From Actinobacteria bacterium IMCC26077 (GTDB lineage: Bacteria; Actinomycetota; Actinomycetes; Nanopelagicales; Nanopelagicaceae), in NCBI GenBank assembly GCA_002284915.1, contig CP015606.1:1302001-1366000 (forward strand): a stretch of 64,000 nucleotides of DNA, written 5' to 3'. The notes beneath the pieces are model-generated. The model saw only the letters and a program-made list of their open reading frames with translations, searched no databases and was not told where the DNA came from. A program made the position numbers and the translations under genes. Below are positions 44,361-52,895 of this stretch, piece after piece (the stretch's first letter is position 1; the number at the start of each line of letters is the position of its first letter).

Positions 44361-45217
44361 GCAGCAACGTCGAAACCCAAGAAAAACCGAAAAAGAGATT
44401 TATCAAAGAGGGAACCTTTGGTATCTACACCGGCTTCTTCATGCTCGGTTCCCTCATCGTTGCCGGCGCGATCATTCCAAGGATTAGCAAGTACGGCGCA
44501 GATGACCTGGCCGCTATCCCTCTTGCGCCACCAAGTCGAGCGAACTTCTTCGGAACCGACGTCCTAGGGCGCGATGTATTTGTCCGAGTCTTTGATGCGG
44601 TCTTCATTGACCTCGGTACAGCAATCATCGGAGTTTCAATTCCGTTGATTGTTGGAACTATTATCGGGACGTTGCTTGGGATCTCTCAGAGCAAGCGGAT
44701 CAATGCAGTGGTCGGCTCGTTAATCGATGGAATCAACGCCTTCCCGTTTCTCATTTTCGTCATTGCGCTTATTGCGTTCATTGGTCCGGGAGTGGGAAGC
44801 ATTGTCCTGGCAATTTCATTGGTCAACTGGGCACGTTACGCCCGTATCGCACGTACGCGTGCAGTCGTCGTCAATAAACAGGGATATATTGAGGCAGCAC
44901 GAACTTTGGGGTATTCGAAGAAGCGAATTCTCTTTAAGCACATCATTCCCAACGTCTCCTCAGAGACGCGCGCATATGCGTTAAGCGATTTCATTATCGT
45001 GATCATCGCAGTAGCTGCCCTCTCGTTCCTTGGACTTGGCATCAAACCTCCGCAAGCGGAGTGGGGTGGCATGATCCGCGACGGAAAAGATCTGCTCACA
45101 GTGGGATTCTGGTGGCCAACGGTATTTCCAGGTTTGGCGCTCTGCTGGGCGGGAATTGCCGTTGCCTTCATCTCAGAAGGCCTTACTCGCCGGATGCGAG
45201 AGGTAGGAACTCGATGA
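44357..45217 (+). CDS. ABC transporter permease, DppC type
   Basis: This 286-residue permease carries FFGTDVLGRDVFVRV after the first span and the EAA loop YIEAARTLGYSKKRILFKHIIPN, both diagnostic of DppC. Its stop overlaps the ATPase start at 45214. Confidence 0.92.
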   Translation: MSSNVETQEKPKKRFIKEGTFGIYTGFFMLGSLIVAGAIIPRISKYGADDLAAIPLAPPSRANFFGTDVLGRDVFVRVFDAVFIDLGTAIIGVSIPLIVGTIIGTLLGISQSKRINAVVGSLIDGINAFPFLIFVIALIAFIGPGVGSIVLAISLVNWARYARIARTRAVVVNKQGYIEAARTLGYSKKRILFKHIIPNVSSETRAYALSDFIIVIIAVAALSFLGLGIKPPQAEWGGMIRDGKDLLTVGFWWPTVFPGLALCWAGIAVAFISEGLTRRMREVGTR

Positions 45218-46203
45218 GCGCTTCCAATACCCCACTTATTCAAGTTCGCGATGTTGTAATCGGCATACCGCATAAGCGGCGACCAACATTAACAATCGTC
45301 AACAAAGCTAACTTTGATATCAACTACGGTGAAATGGTTGGAATCGTTGGTGAGTCTGGCTCAGGTAAAACGATGATTTGTCGAACGATGATTGGCACTC
45401 TGGAACGTCGGGGCGGAAAGATCCTCTCTGGCGATGTTCTTTTCGAGGGAGAGAGCCTTGCCCGGGCCTCCGAGTCTGACTGGAAGAAGCTCCGCGGAAA
45501 ATCCATTGGTTACGTCCCGCAGAGCGCGCTCGCTGGTCCTAATCCAGTACTCACCATCGAAGCGCAACTTGCTGAGGCTCTTCGAAATACTGGTGACACA
45601 AAAAACATCAAGTCGCGTTCAAAAGAACTTCTCGAACTGGTGAAGATTCGACGCGTCGATACCGTCCTCAAGCAATACCCCTACCAACTATCTGGTGGAA
45701 TGCGCCAACGCGTAATGATTGCATGCGCGCTCGCTACTAGCCCTAAATTACTTATCGCCGATGAGCCGACTACTGGACTAGATGTGACGGTCCAATCCCA
45801 AATCATGGATCTTCTCAAAGAGATTCGTTCCACTATGGGAACTGCCATCGTTCTGATCTCCCACGACCTTGCACTCATTGATGAGGTATGCGATCGAGTG
45901 GTAGTAATGCATGCCGGTGCGACAGTTGAAGTTGGCTCAGTCAAAGAGCTTGTAAAGCCTCGCCATCCATACACGATTGCGCTCAATTCATCGCGCATTG
46001 ATATCGCACAACCTGGAAGCGAACTCGTCACTATCAAAGGGAATGCCCCTTCAGTCGGCGAATGGAATCCTGGCTGCCGATTTGCCGATCGTTGTTCGAT
46101 TGTGCAAGCCGATTGTCGAACTGGCGAACATCCTGAATTGATTGGAGCGAGCGGAACCCATCAAACTGCTTGCATTCACACCGAACTTTTGGAGCGAATC
46201 TAA
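45214..46203 (+). CDS. ABC transporter ATP-binding protein, DppD type
   Basis: This 329-residue ATPase has Walker A GESGSGKT, LSGGMRQRV, Walker B LIADEPTTGLD and the C-terminal cysteine-rich GCRFADRCSIVQADC of Dpp/Opp ATPases, a possible Fe-S site. I use ATG 45214, which overlaps the upstream TGA; the frame reaching back to 45061 runs inside the permease gene. It overlaps the DppF-type gene by TAATG. Confidence 0.94.
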   Translation: MSASNTPLIQVRDVVIGIPHKRRPTLTIVNKANFDINYGEMVGIVGESGSGKTMICRTMIGTLERRGGKILSGDVLFEGESLARASESDWKKLRGKSIGYVPQSALAGPNPVLTIEAQLAEALRNTGDTKNIKSRSKELLELVKIRRVDTVLKQYPYQLSGGMRQRVMIACALATSPKLLIADEPTTGLDVTVQSQIMDLLKEIRSTMGTAIVLISHDLALIDEVCDRVVVMHAGATVEVGSVKELVKPRHPYTIALNSSRIDIAQPGSELVTIKGNAPSVGEWNPGCRFADRCSIVQADCRTGEHPELIGASGTHQTACIHTELLERI

Positions 46204-47003
46204 TGGCTGATTTCCTTCTCGAAGCTAAAAATGTCAGCGTGACTTTTGGATCTGGTTCAACCAAAGTCGAAGCGGTGAAGAACGTTTCGCTCACATTGCG
46301 AGCAGGCGAACCGATAGGCATCGTTGGCGAATCCGGAAGTGGAAAATCAACTTTGGCCCGAGTTCTCGCGGGGTTGCAAGTTCCAACGGAAGGCGAAATC
46401 CTCTTCAACGGAGAGTCGGTCTACAAAGGTTCGAAGGCCTACACCGGTGAGGCGCGACGTCAGGTTCAAATGGTCTTTCAGGATCCATACGGCAGCCTCA
46501 ATCCGCAGTTGACCGGTTTAAATGCCGTTGCTGAAGCAGTTCGAATACACGATAAAACGAGTAAGGAGCTCTCTGAAGAGCGAGCCCTGCAATTACTCCG
46601 TCGAATGGGAATTGCAGAACTTGATGCAATCAAGAAACCCCGACAGCTCTCAGGAGGGCAAAGGCAACGCGTCAGCGTCGCAAGAGCTCTCTCTGCAAGC
46701 CCCACGGTCTTACTCGCCGATGAACCGACCTCTGCCATCGACCAAAGTGCTCAAGCGCAGCTGCTCAATCTCTTTCGAGGTCTTCTCGATGAAGGTCTAG
46801 CAATTGTGCTCGTATCGCATGATCTGGGAGTCATTCGCTATCTCACCAAGCGCGTTTATGTCATGAAGGACGGCGTCTTCGTTGAGTCAGGAGTTACAGA
46901 GGAAATATTTAATGACCCACGAGAGGAGTACACGAAACTTCTCCTTGCCTCTATCCCTGGAGATCTTGGTGTAGCTGCTCGACAGAAACTCAACAAGAGC
47001 TGA
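46203..47003 (+). CDS. ABC transporter ATP-binding protein, DppF type, short
   Basis: This 266-residue ATPase has Walker A GESGSGKST, LSGGQRQRV and LLADEPTSAID. It is about 60 residues shorter than usual DppF and lacks the C-terminal cysteine-rich segment that its partner keeps. It completes the importer. The next gene follows after 16 bp. Confidence 0.93.
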   Translation: MADFLLEAKNVSVTFGSGSTKVEAVKNVSLTLRAGEPIGIVGESGSGKSTLARVLAGLQVPTEGEILFNGESVYKGSKAYTGEARRQVQMVFQDPYGSLNPQLTGLNAVAEAVRIHDKTSKELSEERALQLLRRMGIAELDAIKKPRQLSGGQRQRVSVARALSASPTVLLADEPTSAIDQSAQAQLLNLFRGLLDEGLAIVLVSHDLGVIRYLTKRVYVMKDGVFVESGVTEEIFNDPREEYTKLLLASIPGDLGVAARQKLNKS

Positions 47004-47019
47004 GTGCGTAGGAACTGAC

Positions 47020-48465
47020 ATGCCTGGTCGAGGTCTACGCGCTGGTGCTGTCAACCTCACCATCAATCCAGAGCTCGGCATGGCCAAGGGTGGGCTCCGT
47101 CTTTTTGGCAGCCCCATCGAAAAAGTTGATGATGATCTCTATCTTGGAGTGCTAGTCCTCGAATCACAAGGTACGACCCTCGCACTTATCGCATGCGATC
47201 TTGGAAACTCCAGAACAGAAGAGGCGCTCGCAATTCGAAGTGGTGTCGCGCAGGCCCTTGATGTTCCAGTCGTAAACGTGATGTTCAACCTGAGCCACAA
47301 CCACAGCGCCGCTGACTTGCCAACCATGCTCCATGGGAATGCAGATGAAGAGGCAATCGCTCGTAGCGAAGGATATTTTGATTTTGTTATCGAGCAGGCG
47401 GTCCAAGCCGCGATTACCGCGCAAGCGCAGCTTCGACCCGCTCGCATGGCGCACGCCTGGGGTAAAAGCGATTTGAACATCTACCGTCGTGAGTGGAATG
47501 GTGATCAAGATATCTTGGGCGAAGTTCCTGACCATCCTGTTGACGACTCAGTGGGAGTGATTCGATTCGATGATCTCGAGGGTAATCCCATTGCGATCCT
47601 CTTCCGCTACTCCTGCCATCCAGTAGTAAATGGCGCCCAATCCCCCACGCTCTCAGCAGACTTCCCTGGTCCAGCCCGAAAGATCATCGAGAAGAACGTT
47701 GGCGGCACCGTCCTCTTCCTCCAAGGTTGTGGTGGAAACATCAACCCCCAAGTTGGTATTGGTTACGAGAAAGATTGCTCTGAAGAGGTCTACCGGGTAG
47801 GTACTGCACTTGGTGCCGAAGTCGTTCGCATCGCACTCGGTCTCCGAACAAATAAGTATCAGAGCGATCGAGTCCTGCTACATAACGTTCCGAATATCCT
47901 CTTCAAGCCCTGGGAAGAGCGCAATGACCATCCTACAATTACACTGAATGCAAGTCACGAGACAGCACACTTTAATTTCGTACCACTACCCTCGCCGACT
48001 GAAGCTCAAGAATTGCAACGATATTGGGAGAGTGAAATCGTTGCTCGGGAAGCTCGAGGCGCACTCACTTGGGAGATTCGGGTCGCAAAGAAGATGAAGC
48101 TTTGGGCCGATTCGGTAGTCGCGAGCTCTCGAGAGAAGAATCCCACGCGAGAATTTGAAGCACACGCCTTTCGCATAGGTGATATCGCAATTGTGGGTTT
48201 GAACGTCGAGGCCTTCTTCGAAAGTGGAGAGCAAATAAAAGCCCACTCTCCATGGCCGGACACTTTCGTACTTGGCTACACAAATGGCACCATCATGTAT
48301 CTGCCGCGGGCCGAGGATTATCCAAAGGGCGGTTGGAAGTGGCCAAATAGCCATGCGCTTCCTGATTTCTTGCCACAGTCGTATTGCCAACCAGCTCAGT
48401 GGCATCCAGATTCGGAACAGAAAGCGGTCAGAGCGGCATTGAACGCGCTCGAAAAATTAAAGTAG
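47020..48465 (+). CDS. Ceramidase-like amidohydrolase, copy C
   Basis: This 481-residue protein is a third member of the neutral ceramidase N-terminal family, with H93/H95 (LSHNHSA), H200 (YSCHPVV), the Glu of GLNVEAFFE and IMYLPRAEDY. The nucleophile site reads GNINP (N242), so the serine is absent. It has no signal peptide. It lies at the end of the Dpp-type importer operon and is therefore the likely first enzyme on the imported compound. It is far from copies A and B in sequence. Confidence 0.78.
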   Translation: MPGRGLRAGAVNLTINPELGMAKGGLRLFGSPIEKVDDDLYLGVLVLESQGTTLALIACDLGNSRTEEALAIRSGVAQALDVPVVNVMFNLSHNHSAADLPTMLHGNADEEAIARSEGYFDFVIEQAVQAAITAQAQLRPARMAHAWGKSDLNIYRREWNGDQDILGEVPDHPVDDSVGVIRFDDLEGNPIAILFRYSCHPVVNGAQSPTLSADFPGPARKIIEKNVGGTVLFLQGCGGNINPQVGIGYEKDCSEEVYRVGTALGAEVVRIALGLRTNKYQSDRVLLHNVPNILFKPWEERNDHPTITLNASHETAHFNFVPLPSPTEAQELQRYWESEIVAREARGALTWEIRVAKKMKLWADSVVASSREKNPTREFEAHAFRIGDIAIVGLNVEAFFESGEQIKAHSPWPDTFVLGYTNGTIMYLPRAEDYPKGGWKWPNSHALPDFLPQSYCQPAQWHPDSEQKAVRAALNALEKLK

Positions 48466-48469
48466 GGAT

Positions 48470-49231
48470 CTACACGCGCAAATCTATTGTTGCGCCGCCA
48501 TCGACCACTATTGTTTGGCCGTTGATGTATGAAGCTTTCTTCGAAGCTAAGAAAATCACGACTGCTGCCTGTTCTTCTGGTCGACCCATCCGTTTCATCG
48601 GCACCGCTTGCGCAAATGCCTCGTGCGTGACCTCTTTCCCATCGACAAAGATCCGATTGGCAGTTTTTGTAAACCCAGGGGCGACCGCAACTACGCGAAT
48701 ATTCTCTGGCGCCCACTCCACCGCTAGTACGCGGGTCAACGCTTCAAGTCCAGCCTTCGACACCGAATACGAGAGTCTGCCGGGTAATCCAATGCGCGCT
48801 GCTACTGAAGCGATTGAGATGATGGTCGGATATGGAGATTTCGCTAAATACGGGTATGCGGCACGACAACAACGAAAAGCGCCATCTAAGTGCACATTGG
48901 TAATGAATCGCCAATCCTCGTCGCTATAACTCTTCGTTAAACCCTGTCGAAAGTTCCCGGCGTTATTTACCAACACATCCAGGCGGCCAAACCGTTCGAT
49001 GATGGTCTTGATGCCAGCGTCTACAGAATCCGTTGAGCCAACATCTATCGCAACGGAGAGCACGTGATTGCCAGAGGGATCGAAGGCGCGAGCCACTTCA
49101 TCCGCTGCCTCTGCGCGCAGATCCGAGACGACGACATCGTAGCCATCTGCGAGGAATTGCTTGCACATCTCTGAGCCGAGTGCACCAGCGCTTCCAGTGA
49201 CCAAGGCGACAGGACGATTAGATGTTGACAT
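48470..49231 (-). CDS. SDR family oxidoreductase
   Basis: This 253-residue enzyme has TGSAGALGSEM as the cofactor loop, the Asp of VVSDLRAE (NAD), NNAGNFRQG, active Ser in SIASVAARIG, and YSVSK. It stands as a single gene, divergent from the SDR at 49367 and converging with copy C. The substrate is unknown; a sugar or hydroxy acid fits the setting. Confidence 0.85.
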   Translation of the reverse strand: MSTSNRPVALVTGSAGALGSEMCKQFLADGYDVVVSDLRAEAADEVARAFDPSGNHVLSVAIDVGSTDSVDAGIKTIIERFGRLDVLVNNAGNFRQGLTKSYSDEDWRFITNVHLDGAFRCCRAAYPYLAKSPYPTIISIASVAARIGLPGRLSYSVSKAGLEALTRVLAVEWAPENIRVVAVAPGFTKTANRIFVDGKEVTHEAFAQAVPMKRMGRPEEQAAVVIFLASKKASYINGQTIVVDGGATIDLRV

Positions 49232-49366
49232 GTCTGAAAGTCAATCATCGCCCGTCAAGTAAGACAAGTCTTTTCGGGAGCCACGAATTTCACGTCTTGA
49301 ATGGTTATTTCATCTCCGTGAACGCCCTTATTTATTTGGCTCGGTAATGCAGGTAAGGTAGCGGCT

Positions 49367-50119
49367 ATGGGAAATTTCGATGGTCAAGTCGTAGTCGTCG
49401 CAGGGGGCGGAGCCGGCATTGGCGCCGCTGCCTCCACTTTGATTGCCGCACGTGGCGGAACAGTTGTCGTTGCCGATGTTGTCCGAGCCAACGCTGAGAG
49501 CGTTTCAGCTCAAATAAAAAGCGCCGGTGGAAAATCTGTCGCACGTGAGCTCAATGTCGCCGACCAAGTGGGAGTCGCTCAATTTCTTAATTCAGTTTTC
49601 CAAGAGTTTGGCCGGCTTGATGCAATCGTCAATAGCGCAGGAATAGTAGGGCCAACTAATACGCCGCTTGAGAAGATCACTGCTGCAGATATCGAAAAGG
49701 TGCTCTCAATAAATCTCCTCGGTGCAATTTGGTTGACTCAGGCAGCGTTACCGATAATGAAAACTGCGAAGTACGGCCGGATTGTTCATGTCGCATCGAT
49801 TGCAGGTAAAGAGGGAAATCCTGGAATGACGCCTTACGTCTTGTCGAAATCGGCGATGATCGGATTTGTAAAGGCGGTGGCGAAGGAAGTCGCTACCGAA
49901 GGAATTACCATCAACTCGATAGCGCCAGCTGTTATCAAGACTCCGATGAACGCAAATACGAGTGAAGAGACGCTCAAGTACATGATCTCTCGAATCCCGA
50001 TGGGTCGACTTGGTGAGGCTGACGAAGTTGCTGAGATGATTGCCTTCGCGGCATCAAGCGCCTGTTCATTTACGACTGGCTTCTGTTTTGATACCTCAGG
50101 TGGAAGAGCCACCTACTAG
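49367..50119 (+). CDS. SDR family oxidoreductase
   Basis: This 250-residue enzyme shows AGGGAGIGAAA, VVADVVR with the Asp for NAD, NSAGIVGPT, active Ser in HVASIAGKEG, YVLSK and a C-terminal FCFDTSGGRATY. Its stop codon lies inside the first unit of an 11-bp tandem repeat. It converges with the MLE-like gene and may oxidise a related substrate. Confidence 0.86.
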   Translation: MGNFDGQVVVVAGGGAGIGAAASTLIAARGGTVVVADVVRANAESVSAQIKSAGGKSVARELNVADQVGVAQFLNSVFQEFGRLDAIVNSAGIVGPTNTPLEKITAADIEKVLSINLLGAIWLTQAALPIMKTAKYGRIVHVASIAGKEGNPGMTPYVLSKSAMIGFVKAVAKEVATEGITINSIAPAVIKTPMNANTSEETLKYMISRIPMGRLGEADEVAEMIAFAASSACSFTTGFCFDTSGGRATY

Positions 50120-50151
50120 CCACCTACTAGCCACCTACTAGGCAACTACTT
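50108..50151. repeat. 11-bp tandem repeat covering the stops of two convergent genes
   Basis: GCCACCTACTA is repeated three times exactly (50108-50140), then once in decayed form (50141-50151). Each junction has CTAG, a stop on both strands. The plus-strand SDR stops in unit 1 and the minus-strand MLE-like gene stops in unit 4. Confidence 0.9.
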
Positions 50152-51258
50152 AAGATTGAAAGCGCTCCAATCGGGGTCGCTATCAATTCCCATAAGCGTG
50201 TCCGGCAATTCAGGGAGCGCGAATTTCCAACCAGTCGTTGGATAGTTATTCTCGGCTCGAGACCTGGCAACGATAAGTTCGGCGAGCGCATCCACACTTG
50301 CTCCAGGTGCTGAATACTCGATGGAAATACTCGCTACATCGAGTATTGATGCCACTTGACTATGCCATGCGTCATAAACATGCCACGAAACTGGAAGGTT
50401 CTTTTCGGCGAGATAATCGTTGAGCCGAATCAATCGTGAGAGACCACCTTGACAGGTGGTGTCTAGGCGCAAGATGTCGACGGCTCCAGTCTCAACGAAT
50501 GCTTGCGGATGATAAAGATGAGTCTCATCATCCCCGCTGGCTAACGGCGAAGAGAGCAGCGACCGTAATTTCTTCAATTCCATCAAGCTGCCTGAGACAA
50601 AAGGATCTTCCACCCAAGCAAGATCAAGTCCACCGACAATCTTCATCGCATCTTCTGCGCTCTGACACGAAAAGGCGAGATCTGTAGAGACTGGACAGAG
50701 TTTGGTATCAAGCGCAGCAATAATTCGCTCTCGCGTCAATTCTGGAGTAAGTCCAACGGGTAGTTTCACGCCTTGCGCACCTGCTGCAACTGCCGCTTTG
50801 ACTTCCCAAGCAATATCCTCTGGACCACGTGATGGCGGGTAACCAATAACTGCCCATTGCGAAATTTTCTTTTCGCTCTTTCCAAAACGAGCAGTGACCG
50901 TTTTCCCTTCGCTCTTGGCCACTGCCTCATGGGCGGCCAAGTCGACGAGTGAGAATCCGCGTAGCGCAGCTCCTGCTGAGAGCGGCGCACTTGCGCGCCG
51001 GTAAACAAGATCCCATGTGCTCAACGGATCGCCTGTGAAGAGCTCTTTATAGAGCGGAGCAATTATTGAGTTAACGCATTCAGCAACCGGAACGCCGCGA
51101 TCTAATCCATACGCGTGGCCAACGCTCCCATCGCTCAAGCGAACTGTGGTTACGCAATATCCGCGGGCTTTGATGAGGTACTCACCAAGTTGAACGGGGC
51201 GCGGAAGGGTGATGGTGACTCTGCGCGCCGAGACTTCAACTATTTTGGGTCGCTCCAT
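50146..51258 (-). CDS. Enolase-superfamily protein, muconate-cycloisomerase-like
   Basis: This 370-residue protein is a distant superfamily member. Probable metal ligands are D193 (STDLAF), E217 (WVEDPF) and D243 in ASGDDETH, where MR-type enzymes have Glu but MLE-type have Asp. K165 (GVKLPVG), D266 and H293 (SWHVYDAW) may be the acid-base residues. I use ATG 51258; a frame from 51303 adds an atypical extension. It diverges from the ABC operon at 51537. Dehydratase or epimerase activity is possible. Confidence 0.78.
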   Translation of the reverse strand: MERPKIVEVSARRVTITLPRPVQLGEYLIKARGYCVTTVRLSDGSVGHAYGLDRGVPVAECVNSIIAPLYKELFTGDPLSTWDLVYRRASAPLSAGAALRGFSLVDLAAHEAVAKSEGKTVTARFGKSEKKISQWAVIGYPPSRGPEDIAWEVKAAVAAGAQGVKLPVGLTPELTRERIIAALDTKLCPVSTDLAFSCQSAEDAMKIVGGLDLAWVEDPFVSGSLMELKKLRSLLSSPLASGDDETHLYHPQAFVETGAVDILRLDTTCQGGLSRLIRLNDYLAEKNLPVSWHVYDAWHSQVASILDVASISIEYSAPGASVDALAELIVARSRAENNYPTTGWKFALPELPDTLMGIDSDPDWSAFNLK

Positions 51259-51536
51259 AGCCTCACCTTTTCGCTCCCAGCCACCCCGAGTCAAATGCCC
51301 CAACCAACGCCGCTCACGGCTTTTTGAGGCGTTTTCTCGTATTCCGAGGGTCGCTTCGAGGAGGCTTTATTAATAATTCGTGTACCCCAAACGTTATGAA
51401 AAATACACATTTTTTCTGGGCAAATACCTTGATTCAGCGATGAGAAACATGGTGGGCTAAGCACACCTAAGGGCTCCGGAAGGGCCCTGACTTGAGCTCC
51501 ATTTCACTTGGCGCCAACTGAGTTAGGAGATAGTAA

Positions 51537-52790
51537 ATGAAGAAATTCCGTACCCGCAGAATTGCGGCCGTTGCAGCTCTTGGCTTTGCAACGTCGTTCG
51601 CAGTTGCGGCTGTGCCATCACAGGCAGCAGATGTGACCTTGAAGTTGGTCATGGCGGCCTACACCGATGACATGGTCGACTACTACGACGGTCTCTCCCA
51701 AGACTTCGAAAACGCAAACCCTGGTATCAAGGTTGAAGTTGACGTCGTAGCGTGGCCAGAAATCGGCCAGAAGGTAAAGACCCTGATCGCCTCCGGACAG
51801 AGCCCAGATATCGTCAACAATGACGAGTTCGCCGGCGAAGCCGCAGCAGGTCTGCTCTATCGCGCAGATCAGATTGTCGACGCTGCAACTCTTAAAGACA
51901 TCATCCCGGCATTTATGGACAACTCCAAGTACAAGGGAACTGCATACGCAGTGCCAGATCTCGCATCTGCACGAGCATTCTTCTGGAATAAGGAGATCAT
52001 CGCTGCAGCAGGAATCAAGAAGGCACCTAAGACTTGGCCAGAGTTCCTTGCAGCCGCTAAGGCAATTAAGAAGAGCTCACCAGGTGTCTATCCTTACTGC
52101 CTCCCACTAGGTCCTGAAGAGGCTCAGATGCCATTCACCACATGGGGTGGCGGCAATGGCGCTCGTCTCTATGACGAGAAGACCAAGAAGTACACAATCA
52201 ACACCAAGCTCTTCAAGGAATCGACTGATTTCATGAAGTCCCTCGTTGATCAGAAACTCACTCAGCCAAACCCAGGAAAGACCCAACGTACTGATGGCTG
52301 CTGGGCGCTATTTGCCAAGGGCAAAGTTGGATTCGTTGATGGTGGTGTCTTCCTACCAGATTGGCTCTCCAAGAATGGTGGTGAGAACATCGACTGGGCA
52401 GCGGGCGCATTCCCACACGCTCCAGGTAAGACTGACGTCACTGTTGGCGTCCAGGATTACTTCAAGGGTTACAAGGCCGGTGGAAAGCAGAAGGAAATTC
52501 AGAAGTTCCTCACCTTCCTCTTCCAGCCAGATAACTACGCGGGATTCTTGAAGGCTGCTGGCGGATTCATTCCTGCCACCAAGTCCGCTGGAAAGATCGC
52601 TGAAGCTGACCCAATCATCGGGCCATACATCAAGCTTCTTCCCAAGGCGATCTTCTACCCAGGAACTGTTGGTTCATGGCAGGCATGTAAGGCCGCCATC
52701 GTGACCTACATGGGTAACGCGATGAGCAATACATCAAAGGCTCTCTCGAGCATCCAGGCAAAGTGCGACGCAGCAAACAAGAAGGCGTAA
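51537..52790 (+). CDS. Sugar ABC transporter substrate-binding protein (family 1)
   Basis: This 417-residue binding protein has a signal peptide (RRIAAVAALGFATSFAVAAVPSQA) with an A-x-A cut and no lipobox. The body shows ENANPGIKVEVDVVAWPEIGQK and SGQSPDIVNNDE, typical of CUT1 proteins. The end is Lys-rich (CDAANKKA), and the long Lys/Pro linker of the 5395 and 18972 proteins is missing. AGGAG precedes the ATG. A 13-bp hairpin separates it from the permease genes. Confidence 0.91.
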   Translation: MKKFRTRRIAAVAALGFATSFAVAAVPSQAADVTLKLVMAAYTDDMVDYYDGLSQDFENANPGIKVEVDVVAWPEIGQKVKTLIASGQSPDIVNNDEFAGEAAAGLLYRADQIVDAATLKDIIPAFMDNSKYKGTAYAVPDLASARAFFWNKEIIAAAGIKKAPKTWPEFLAAAKAIKKSSPGVYPYCLPLGPEEAQMPFTTWGGGNGARLYDEKTKKYTINTKLFKESTDFMKSLVDQKLTQPNPGKTQRTDGCWALFAKGKVGFVDGGVFLPDWLSKNGGENIDWAAGAFPHAPGKTDVTVGVQDYFKGYKAGGKQKEIQKFLTFLFQPDNYAGFLKAAGGFIPATKSAGKIAEADPIIGPYIKLLPKAIFYPGTVGSWQACKAAIVTYMGNAMSNTSKALSSIQAKCDAANKKA

Positions 52791-52828
52791 GCCCGAAAAA
52801 CTGCTAGCAACTGGAAAAGTAGAAGCGC

Positions 52829-52858
52829 AGAGGCAAGGCCCATTCGGGTCTTGCCTCT
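52829..52858 (+). terminator. 13-bp hairpin between binding-protein and permease genes
   Basis: AGAGGCAAGGCCC pairs with GGGTCTTGCCTCT, with one G-T pair, around ATTC, and is followed by CCTTCT. It lies 38 bases after the binding-protein stop. Confidence 0.75.
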
Positions 52859-52895
52859 CCTTCTAGGTAGAATTTCGTGTGAAGGATGTGATCTG

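Noticed and set aside
45061-45213. Upstream extension of the DppD-type gene
   Set aside because: It lies wholly inside the DppC-type gene in another frame; ATG 45214 gives the usual overlap and N-terminus.
48384-48929. 181-codon plus-strand frame
   Set aside because: It is antisense to the SDR gene, whose motifs are intact.
51259-51536. Riboswitch or small gene in the 278-base gap before the third sugar importer
   Set aside because: I saw no conserved riboswitch core and no frame with a ribosome site; only AT-rich promoter-like DNA.
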